Source: Lentisphaerota bacterium
GTDB lineage: Bacteria; Verrucomicrobiota; Kiritimatiellia; UBA8416; JAIOPI01
Assembly (NCBI GenBank): GCA_021413965.1
Contig: JAIOPI010000028.1
Location: 62,001 to 126,000 of the forward strand
DNA length: 64,000 nt
Reading direction: 5' to 3'
The notes under the pieces are model-generated. The model saw nothing but the letters and a program-made list of their open reading frames with translations. It was not told the DNA's origin and ran no database searches. Below, one piece after another: positions 53,957 to 61,323 of this stretch (its first letter is position 1; each line of letters begins with the position of its first letter). The translations under genes and the position numbers were made by a program.

Positions 53957-55426
53957 TCAGGCCAATTCCCGCAGGGCCTGCGACAGCAGCTTTGGCTTTC
54001 GCAGCTTGGACCAGGCGGCGGCCGCTTCACGCAGCGCCGTGCGGCGGTCGGCACGCAGCAGGCCGCGCAGCGGACGCGGGCACTCCGCGTCATCCAGCAG
54101 GGACTCAATCGCCACGTCGAGATCGTGCAAATGTCCCAGTGCATCCGCCATGGCGCGCAGCCGTCTGGCCAGCTCCGTGACCGCAGGCCCGATCAGCGGA
54201 GCGCCGAACTCGGTCCAATAGCGGCCGCGCCGGCACAGGATGCGCAGATCGTGCATGGTTTCGGGATTGAGATTCTTGCGAAACACGCCCTGCTCCGCGA
54301 TGCGGCGCACCACGCTCTCGAGCTTGCGGGAAACGGCGCGCCGGGCCTTGCGGTGTTCGCCCCGGCGCATCAGTTCCGGAATTTCCACACGCACAAGCAC
54401 GGCCATGCGCATGGCCGTTTCGCGATAGGTGCTGCTCGTCAAGATCGCGCGCAAGCGCCTCAGGTTCGCCTCGGCCAGTTTTTGGTGCCGCTGCAGGTAC
54501 GGCTTCCAGCGGCGGTCGTGTGCCAGCGACTGGCGCACACGGGGCGACGCCAGCAACTCCATCCAGACGTCCGCATCGCGCAGAGGGCCAAGGCGCTGGC
54601 AAAGATCGCGGAGGTGATCGTTGATATACTCGGCCGATGTCGGGGCAAGCACCGCACGGAACAGCCGCAGGACGGAACGAAACCGGCGGATCCCGACCCG
54701 GATGTCGTGCAGGTGAATCGCGTCACGCTCGACCATCGCCAGCTTGGCGTGGCTGGTGATGGACCGATAGTAATAGAATAGCAACTTGCGCGCCGCCTCA
54801 GGTGCGCTCATCGAGGGGCCCAGCAAGTGTCCGTAGGGTGCCTTGGCCTTGGGTGACGGGACGAGCCTCACCGTCATGGGCTCGCCCATCGCCCTCGCCC
54901 ACAGATCGGCCTTGGCCTGTGCCCGGGTCGCGACGCCTTCGAACCCCGGCGCGCGCACCCGCAGGACGGTGCCGGGGCGTCGTCGTCGAACGTCGACAAT
55001 CTCGGCATTCTGCAGATGTCCGTGGTCCAAGGCGTCCGCGACTCGCAGCAAAGCCCCGAGTTTCAGCAGCACGGGCCGGGGCATGGTTCTGCTTTTCAGA
55101 ACTTCGCGACAGAGCTCCTCCCAGCGCGCGGAATGCAGCAACATGACGCCCACCGCCAGGGGCACGTCGGAACGGCTCAGCCCGGCAACGCCATGCCGTC
55201 GAATGATGGCGGCACCGTGACGCACATGGTCACCTGGCGCCTGGGCGTAGCCAATGTCATGCAGGCGGGCGGCCTTCTCCAGCACGTGACGCACGTCGGC
55301 GTCGAGCCCCACCTCGGGAGCCACGGCGTCGAACAGGACCAACGCCAGCCGCGTGACATGCTCGGTATGCACGTCCTCATTGTGGTAGCGGCGGCACAAG
55401 GATTCGATGGAGCGTCCGGCGGGCAT
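53957..55426 (-). CDS. HD-CHAD fusion protein, likely polyphosphate-related
   Basis: The 489-residue protein fuses an HD-type domain to a CHAD domain. The N-terminal ~190 residues, with LEKAARLHDIGYAQ and GHLLHSARW-like VMLLHSARWEEL, resemble the C-terminal HD-like region of Ppx/GppA exopolyphosphatases. Residues about 205-480 are the CHAD domain, a helical bundle with conserved histidines and many arginines (HDIRVGIRRFRSVLRLF, MHDLRILCRRGRYW, LGHLHDLDVAIE); CHAD domains bind inorganic polyphosphate. No Ppx N-terminal ASKHA domain is present, so the enzymatic ability of the HD part alone is uncertain. With the PPK2 gene at 5.8 kb it suggests an active polyphosphate metabolism. No signal peptide, so cytoplasmic. 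Confidence 0.8.
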   Translation of the reverse strand: MPAGRSIESLCRRYHNEDVHTEHVTRLALVLFDAVAPEVGLDADVRHVLEKAARLHDIGYAQAPGDHVRHGAAIIRRHGVAGLSRSDVPLAVGVMLLHSARWEELCREVLKSRTMPRPVLLKLGALLRVADALDHGHLQNAEIVDVRRRRPGTVLRVRAPGFEGVATRAQAKADLWARAMGEPMTVRLVPSPKAKAPYGHLLGPSMSAPEAARKLLFYYYRSITSHAKLAMVERDAIHLHDIRVGIRRFRSVLRLFRAVLAPTSAEYINDHLRDLCQRLGPLRDADVWMELLASPRVRQSLAHDRRWKPYLQRHQKLAEANLRRLRAILTSSTYRETAMRMAVLVRVEIPELMRRGEHRKARRAVSRKLESVVRRIAEQGVFRKNLNPETMHDLRILCRRGRYWTEFGAPLIGPAVTELARRLRAMADALGHLHDLDVAIESLLDDAECPRPLRGLLRADRRTALREAAAAWSKLRKPKLLSQALRELA

Positions 55427-55486
55427 GTGGCGGCATCTCGTTTCGTGGGTCGGCTCCGGCGCGGAATTCCGTCGCGGGTCGCCATA

Positions 55487-56791
55487 TCAGTCGGTTTCGA
55501 ATCGCAGGCGGGCGGAGCGGGCGTGGCCCTCGAGGCGTTCCATGCGGCCAAACGCCTCGATCACGGGCAGGGTGTCCCACAGATCGGCCCGCGAAAAGGC
55601 GATGATGCTGCTGCGTCGCAGGAAGTCATCCACGGTAAGTCCTGAGAACATGGCCGCTGCGCCGCCCGTGGGCAGGACGTGACTGGGGCCGGCCACGAAA
55701 TCACCGGCCGACTCCGGCGTCCACGCGCCGAGGAAAACGGCACCGGCACAGCGGATGGCCTTCAGCAGCGCGGTCGGCTTACGCACCATCAGCTCGAGAT
55801 GCTCCGGGGCGAAGCGGTTGCACAGGTCCGCACCGTCGGCCAGCGAACGCACCACCACCAACAGGATGCCACCCGCCGCCACCACGCGCCGAACCGCGTC
55901 CGCGCGCGGCAGGGTGGTGAGCTGGTGTTCCATCGCGGCCGCCACGTCCCTCGCGTGTGCCGCCGAGGTGGTGACCAGCAGCGCCTTCTCCCACCCCGTG
56001 CCGTGTTCGGCCTGCGAGATCAAGTCCCCGGCTACGCAGCGGGCGGGAACGGATCCATCGCTAAGCACGGCAATCTCGCTGGGCCCTGCCACCAGGTCCA
56101 GCGCCACATCGCCATAGACCAGGCGCTTGGCGGCGGTCACGAACGTACCACCGGGCCCGACAATTTTCTGCACGTGCGCCACGCGCCGGGTTCCGTACGC
56201 CATGAGGCCGATCGCCTGGATGCCCCCGATTCGGTAGATCTCGGTGGCGCCGGCCACGTGCAGGGCGTGGAGCAGCATGGGATTCAGTTTCCCGTCGCGA
56301 TCACCCGGCGTGCAGGCGACAATCTCAGGCACGCCGGCCACGTGCGCCAGCGTGACCGTCATCAAGGCCGTCGACACCAGGGGCACCTGCCCGCCCGGAA
56401 TGTAGGCCCCCACCCGCTCGAACGGCACGAATCGCTCCCCGAGGCGGCCGCCCCGGGGGCTCGCCATGAACCAGTTTCGCTTCATGCCGGCACGCGCAAA
56501 GGTGGCGATGCGGCGGTGTGCTTCACGTATCGCGGCACGGTCGGTCGCCGTCACCTGACGGGCGGCGGCGCGCAGCTCGTCGGCCCCAACGCGCCACGCG
56601 GCGGGCGGGAGGGTAATGCCATCATACTTGCGCACGCAGGCCGCCACTGCCGGCTCGCCCTGCAGGCGGATCTGGTCCAGCGCCTGGCGCGCCACGGCTT
56701 CGGCCCTGCGGTCAAACGCCGGCCGTTTCAGAAAGGCTTCCACGCGCGCGTTGCGGGCGCGGGGGCTCCACGTTACGATTCTGCTGGCCAT
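55487..56791 (-). CDS. hisD: histidinol dehydrogenase
   Basis: HisD performs the last two oxidations of histidine synthesis. The 434-residue protein has PGGQVPLVSTALMTV, AGVPEIVACTP, IYRIGGIQAIGLMAYGT, KIVGPGGTFVTAAKRLVYGDVALDLVAGPSE (NAD site), FAPEHLELMVR with the catalytic Glu-His pair and AGPSHVLPTGGAA near the C-terminus. The length is standard. It overlaps the preceding membrane-anchored gene by 19 bases, so it seems to be the last gene of the uvrA-TPR-exbBD run. No other his gene is nearby, so histidine synthesis is scattered. Confidence 0.95.
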   Translation of the reverse strand: MASRIVTWSPRARNARVEAFLKRPAFDRRAEAVARQALDQIRLQGEPAVAACVRKYDGITLPPAAWRVGADELRAAARQVTATDRAAIREAHRRIATFARAGMKRNWFMASPRGGRLGERFVPFERVGAYIPGGQVPLVSTALMTVTLAHVAGVPEIVACTPGDRDGKLNPMLLHALHVAGATEIYRIGGIQAIGLMAYGTRRVAHVQKIVGPGGTFVTAAKRLVYGDVALDLVAGPSEIAVLSDGSVPARCVAGDLISQAEHGTGWEKALLVTTSAAHARDVAAAMEHQLTTLPRADAVRRVVAAGGILLVVVRSLADGADLCNRFAPEHLELMVRKPTALLKAIRCAGAVFLGAWTPESAGDFVAGPSHVLPTGGAAAMFSGLTVDDFLRRSSIIAFSRADLWDTLPVIEAFGRMERLEGHARSARLRFETD

Positions 56792-57540
56792 ATCTGCTCC
56801 TTGCCGGTTGATGCCGGGCTGCCCGCCGAAACCGGCGCATACACGCGTCGCACGGTCACCCGGCCTTCGCAGGCCGCACCGGGGCGTACTCGCGCTTGAT
56901 AGAGGACCCGCGTCACGTTGCTTTGCAGGCCGGTCACGACGGGATCGCCAAGCGCGAACACGTCGCGGGCCCGCCCCTCCTGATCACAGACGACATAGTA
57001 CGTGAATTCCCACGCTTTGTCCCCGTCGTTCAACTCGTTCAACGACTGGGCCGGCAGCATAAAGCCGGCGGCGGCCAGTTCCCGGCAAAGCTGAATGTCC
57101 GTGGCCAGGGCGTAGGCCGGACCATCGCCATACGGATTCAGGGCCGGCCAGGCGGGGCGATACCCACGCATCTCCGCCGCGGCCTGCTGGGCCAGCGCGG
57201 TAGCGTGCCCGTCAACAACGTCCGATGCACCGGCATGTTCACGATAGCCGAGGAGATGCGGATGCGAGGCCAACGTCGGCACCGGCGCGATCGGCACGGG
57301 GTCGTCGGCAATAGACTCCCAGTCCCGTGACTGGAACAGGAATCCCAGGAGGTCGTCGCGTCGTGGCGCGGCGTCGGCCATGTCGACGAATCGGATCCGA
57401 GTCGACGTGGACGGCCGCGTGTGCTCCGCTGGCGCGTCCATGCGGGGCCAGGCAAACCACAGCCCGATCCACAAGGCGACCAGCAGCAGTGACGGCAATT
57501 CGAAGGGCCACCGTGAGTAGAGAAAGTTGCGACGGTTCAT
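56773..57540 (-). CDS. membrane-anchored protein in TonB/TolA position, unknown
   Basis: The 255-residue protein has a short cytoplasmic start, one membrane helix (FELPSLLLVALWIGLWFAW, about 13-31) and a periplasmic part with a proline-rich segment (DDPVPIAPVPTLASHPH) followed by a C-terminal beta-rich ~90 residues (EFTYYVVCDQEGRARDVF...VTRVLYQARVRPG). This is the layout of TonB/TolA-type energy transducers, but I see no YP motif or other firm TonB signature. Its place directly after exbB- and exbD-like genes, with a four-base overlap with the latter, makes a transducer role plausible. No close family recognised. Confidence 0.6.
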   Translation of the reverse strand: MNRRNFLYSRWPFELPSLLLVALWIGLWFAWPRMDAPAEHTRPSTSTRIRFVDMADAAPRRDDLLGFLFQSRDWESIADDPVPIAPVPTLASHPHLLGYREHAGASDVVDGHATALAQQAAAEMRGYRPAWPALNPYGDGPAYALATDIQLCRELAAAGFMLPAQSLNELNDGDKAWEFTYYVVCDQEGRARDVFALGDPVVTGLQSNVTRVLYQARVRPGAACEGRVTVRRVYAPVSAGSPASTGKEQIWPAES

Positions 57541-58064
57541 GGCGTGCGAGAGGGTTGAAGCCCGCGCCCGGCTGCCTCTCCCGGACGCGCGGCCAGATTG
57601 ACTTCCGTCAGTCCGATATCGCGGGCCAGCCCGTAAATTTCCACCAAGGTCCCATGCTGCACGTGGCGATCGGCTTCCAGGAGCAGGCTGGTCACCCCGC
57701 GGCGGTGTGCCTCGTCCTGCAGGGCAAGTTTCAGCCGCAGGACCTGCGCGCGGTCACCCAGCCGAAAGCTCAAGTCATTGAAGACCACAATTTCATCGCG
57801 CACGCCGGGCGTCCCGGATTCCACGGAAAGGACGACGGCGGCCAGGCCCTGCGGCGCGCCGTCGCGGATCTGGGCACGTGGCAGCTCAATGCGCACGCCC
57901 GGCTCGATGATGAAGTTGCCCTTGATGAGGACAAAGAAGATCATCAGCAGCACGAAGTCCAGCCAGGGCGCCATGCTGATGAGGCCCTGACCCAGACGGC
58001 TGCGCGGGCGATAGCGCGTCCGCAGGCCGCTGACGGTTTCAGCGTGCGATTTCGCGGCCAACAT
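57537..58064 (-). CDS. ExbD/TolR family biopolymer transport protein
   Basis: ExbD/TolR subunits sit with ExbB/TolQ in the inner membrane and convert proton flow into force on an envelope partner. The 175-residue protein has a basic N-terminus, one helix with the proton-carrying aspartate (APWLDFVLLMIFFVLI) and a periplasmic domain ending in SLLLEADRHVQHGTLVEIYGLARDIGLTEVNLA, the ExbD signature (DR.V.YG.VV.....GV...). ATG 58064 lies within the end of the upstream exbB-like gene; a GTG at 58073 is also possible. A Gly/Arg-rich tail follows. Partners in the same operon are exbB and the TonB-like unknown. Confidence 0.88.
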   Translation of the reverse strand: MLAAKSHAETVSGLRTRYRPRSRLGQGLISMAPWLDFVLLMIFFVLIKGNFIIEPGVRIELPRAQIRDGAPQGLAAVVLSVESGTPGVRDEIVVFNDLSFRLGDRAQVLRLKLALQDEAHRRGVTSLLLEADRHVQHGTLVEIYGLARDIGLTEVNLAARPGEAAGRGLQPSRTP

Positions 58065-58704
58065 CGGGGGCACTCCTCTCCTGCTCGCCGCTCTGCCAGC
58101 CGCCCTTCAGAAAGGCAATCATCTCGGAAGCAGCGCGCTCCATGTCCAACACGATGCGGTCAATCTTGATGATCAGCAGGTTGAAGGCCATGTAGCACGG
58201 AATCGCTACGGACAGCCCGCCGGCCGTGGTGAGCAGCGCGCTGCGCAGGCCCCCCAGCACGTCACCGGTATGGATCAGGGGGGCGGCGCTTTCCATGGCA
58301 AGCAGGGCCTGGAGCATGCCGAGCACGGTGCCCAGCAACCCAAGCAGCGGCGCGGTCTGCGCCACCGTGGCGAGCAGCACCAGCCGCCGCTCCATGCGCG
58401 AAATCTCGCCGCGGCTCGCGTCCGCCACCGCCGTCTGGATCGCCTCCTTGGCGTCCTGACGGTGCAGGATGGCGGTCTTGATGATGTAAGCCACGGGCCC
58501 CGGTGTCTCTTCGCAAATGGTGATGGCCTCGGTGATGTTGCCGCGCCCCACGATGTTGTAGATGCCGCGCAAGAAGTCGTCGGCTTTGATGCGGGCCCGG
58601 TGCAGATGCAGCGAGCGCTCGATGAAGACAAACAGGGCAGCCAGGCCGGAGGCGGCAATGATCCACATGATCGCCCCACCCTGCCGCATCAGTTCCAGCA
58701 ACAT
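58039..58704 (-). CDS. MotA/TolQ/ExbB proton channel family protein
   Basis: The 221-residue inner-membrane protein has an N-terminal helix (IMWIIAASGLAALFVFIERSLHLHRARI), a cytoplasmic loop, and two further helices, LVLLATVAQTAPLLGLLGTVLGMLQALLA and LLTTAGGLSVAIPCYMAFNLL, the conserved TolQ/ExbB core with the proton-path Thr and Gly. FLR.I and AVADASRGEISRMER in the loop are typical. It precedes the exbD-like gene with overlap and lies 18 bases after the TPR gene. Whether it drives a Tol, Exb or gliding-type system is not decided by sequence alone. Confidence 0.9.
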   Translation of the reverse strand: MLLELMRQGGAIMWIIAASGLAALFVFIERSLHLHRARIKADDFLRGIYNIVGRGNITEAITICEETPGPVAYIIKTAILHRQDAKEAIQTAVADASRGEISRMERRLVLLATVAQTAPLLGLLGTVLGMLQALLAMESAAPLIHTGDVLGGLRSALLTTAGGLSVAIPCYMAFNLLIIKIDRIVLDMERAASEMIAFLKGGWQSGEQERSAPDVGREIAR

Positions 58705-58722
58705 AGCGTCAATCCTCTGAGG

Positions 58723-61323
58723 TTAGTAAAACAACCACCAATGCTGCGTGCGGATGTCCTGGATGCGCTGGCGCAGGATCGCTTCATCAGGGACGCCCGC
58801 CGCCACGGCGCGATCGAGAACGCCGACGACCTTCCGCCACTCGCCGCGCTCCTCAAGGATCCCGGCGGCGTCGCGCGAGGCGCGCCCGAACCACATCCGT
58901 GCCGCCTCGCCCTGCGGCACCCCCTTCTCGTGGTCCTCCAGGAAGCGCAGCATGACGTGCTTGTAATACTGCTCAATGGCCTCGTCCGGCCGCTCAAGCT
59001 TCTGCATGCAGCGACCAATCTTATACTCCGCCTGAAGGATCAGGTCCACCTTGGCATTCGGGTGACTTGAGGCCGCACGGTAGGCGGACATGGCGGCCTC
59101 GTAGCGGGCGGGATCGTCCGAGCCGAGCATGAACCGGCAATCGCCAACGCGCAGCCACGTTTCCGGGATGAGGTCGGACTGCGGGAATCGGTTGATGACC
59201 TCCTGGAAGGCCAGGATGGCTTCCGCAAACTTGGCCAGGGCGGTCAGGGCCATGCCCTGCTCAAAGCGGGCCTCCGCAATCAACGCCCCCTGTGGGAAAT
59301 CCTGCAGGAGCGTGGTGAGGATTTCGTTGGCACGCAGGTAGTCTTCCGACCGCGCGGCAGCGCGCCCGGCCCAAAGCAGCGCGCGCTCAGCATCGGGATC
59401 GGTCGGATGTCCCGCGTGGAACTGAAGAAACTGCCGTTCCGCTTCCGCGTACTGCCCCGCGTTGAAGGCGTGCTTGCCCAGGCCGTACTGCACGCGGGCG
59501 GCATAAGCTGACCCCGGATAGCGCCCCAGGAAATCCCGGCTGCCGGCGAGCGCCTGGTCGGTCCGGCCGAGCACGTAGTCGCTCATAATCATCTGGTAGC
59601 GCGCCTGCTCGGCCTCCGGGCTGCTGCCGAACTCGTTGACGACGCGGGCGAAGTCGTCATACGCCTCGGTCTGCCTCCCAAGTCGGAAATGCACGAGCCC
59701 GCGCCCGAGCAGGGCCGTGGCCATGAAGGTGCCATTGGTGTAGGCACGCATGAGCGCGGAATAGGCATGGGCGGCAGCCTCGGCGTCGCCTCGCACCTCG
59801 TGCAGCTGGGCAAGGCGCAGCAAGGCCTCTTCCGCCAGCGGATCCTGCGGGAAGCGGGCGGCGAGCTTGCCGTAGGTCTCCACGGCGTCGGCGGCGTCCT
59901 CCCCCAGGGATTGGCTCTGGGCCAGCTGGTAGAGGGCCATCGGCGTCCGTTCCGACTCCGGGTACGCGTTTAGCAGCCGCTCGTAGCGCTGCGCGGCAAG
60001 TTTGTACTGCTGGTTGGCAAAGTAGGCGTCGGCAGCCTTGTAGAGGCATTCCTCGCGCTCGGCGGGTGCTGTGAATCCGGCATAGGCTTTCTCAAAGGCG
60101 GCTGCCGCCTCGGCATATCGCCCAGCCCCCTGTAACGCCCAGCCGCGCCCGCGGTGTGCCTGCGCAACGCCAACCTCGTTGGTAAACGACTCCAGGTAGA
60201 ACTGGTATGCGTCCGCCGCCGCCGGAAAACGCTCGGCCTCGAGCAGCGCGCCGGCTACCGCCAGCTGGGCATCTGACGCACGCGGATCCGACGGCACCGT
60301 CGCGACGAACTTGCGAAGCAAGTCCACGCCTTCGTCTATTTGGCCGAGATCCAGATAGAGCAGTCCCAATCGCCGGCTGCCACTCAGCATCCGCTCGCGA
60401 TCCTGCGCATAGCGCAGGCCGCGCGTGAGCGCGTCGGCAGCACCATCGCGATCGCCGAGCCCGGCGCGCGCCCTCGCCAGCGCGTACCAACAGTCCGCGT
60501 TCAGATTGGGATCGCCAATCTCGGTTTTCAACAGCGGGTCCAGCAGGTTGACGGCGGCTTGCCAGTCGCGCTGCGTGATCATCACCCGGCTGCGCCAGAG
60601 AATCCCCTTCGCCCGCAGAATCGGATCCGTCGTCAGCGAATCCATGTCTTTCAGGAGCGCCACGGCTTCTGCCAGCTGACCCGCGCTGACCAGGGCCTGG
60701 CTCCACTCGAGGCGGTTAATGGCCCCTTCCAGCGTGCCGCGGTAAGCCTGGTCAAAATCGGCGAACGCCCTCAACGCGCCATTGGTATTGCCAAGCGTGA
60801 ACTGGCACCATGCCGAGAGGCGCTGTGCCCGCGGCAGGTAGGCGCTGCCGGGATACGCCTTGGCGAAGTCGTCCAGCTCGTCGAGGGCCCGCCTGGCGTC
60901 TTTGGTTTCGTAGAACACCAACGCCCGCCAGAACGGGATGGCGCCCGGCGCGGCGTGGCGCATCCACCAGCGCTGTTCCTTTAGGAAATCAAGCAAGTCG
61001 GCCGTTCGGCCTTCAGCGAGCATTGTGCGCGCCAGGAGCGTGACGGCCTCGCTCGCGCGGCCCGTGGCGTGCTCGTCCTCAACAACCGACTTGAGATATT
61101 TCTGCAGCTCCTGCTCCGCCACGGGGAACAAGCCATCCTCAAATGCGGCAGCCCCCGCCCGCCAATGCGCCTCGCGCGCCTGCTCGCGCTCGCTTGCCGC
61201 GCGTGCAGACCCCCCCGCGCTCAGCAGCGCCGCCAGTCCGGCCACAGCGAGCGCGCCGTGAAGCCGCGTCGGTGCGCGCCACCGCCAGCCCGGCCATGCG
61301 AATCCCATCAACAGCCGCGTCAC
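58723..61323 (-). CDS. exported tetratricopeptide-repeat protein
   Basis: The 866-residue protein starts at GTG 61323, overlapping the uvrA stop by four bases; ATG-less longer readings enter uvrA. A signal peptide (LHGALAVAGLAALLSAGGSARA) with cleavage near residue 43 is followed by about 18-20 tetratricopeptide units, seen as repeated LA...G....A...F..V....P.......A (for example YPESERTPMALYQLAQS and FPQDPLAEEALLRLAQ). Many units have the periplasmic YbgF/BamD-type form ending in FP.S. In other bacteria similar proteins (CpoB/YbgF) work with Tol-Pal, and long TPR proteins accompany ExbB/ExbD operons. Its position immediately ahead of exbB-exbD supports that here. The exact partner is unknown. 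Confidence 0.85.
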   Translation of the reverse strand: MTRLLMGFAWPGWRWRAPTRLHGALAVAGLAALLSAGGSARAASEREQAREAHWRAGAAAFEDGLFPVAEQELQKYLKSVVEDEHATGRASEAVTLLARTMLAEGRTADLLDFLKEQRWWMRHAAPGAIPFWRALVFYETKDARRALDELDDFAKAYPGSAYLPRAQRLSAWCQFTLGNTNGALRAFADFDQAYRGTLEGAINRLEWSQALVSAGQLAEAVALLKDMDSLTTDPILRAKGILWRSRVMITQRDWQAAVNLLDPLLKTEIGDPNLNADCWYALARARAGLGDRDGAADALTRGLRYAQDRERMLSGSRRLGLLYLDLGQIDEGVDLLRKFVATVPSDPRASDAQLAVAGALLEAERFPAAADAYQFYLESFTNEVGVAQAHRGRGWALQGAGRYAEAAAAFEKAYAGFTAPAEREECLYKAADAYFANQQYKLAAQRYERLLNAYPESERTPMALYQLAQSQSLGEDAADAVETYGKLAARFPQDPLAEEALLRLAQLHEVRGDAEAAAHAYSALMRAYTNGTFMATALLGRGLVHFRLGRQTEAYDDFARVVNEFGSSPEAEQARYQMIMSDYVLGRTDQALAGSRDFLGRYPGSAYAARVQYGLGKHAFNAGQYAEAERQFLQFHAGHPTDPDAERALLWAGRAAARSEDYLRANEILTTLLQDFPQGALIAEARFEQGMALTALAKFAEAILAFQEVINRFPQSDLIPETWLRVGDCRFMLGSDDPARYEAAMSAYRAASSHPNAKVDLILQAEYKIGRCMQKLERPDEAIEQYYKHVMLRFLEDHEKGVPQGEAARMWFGRASRDAAGILEERGEWRKVVGVLDRAVAAGVPDEAILRQRIQDIRTQHWWLFY

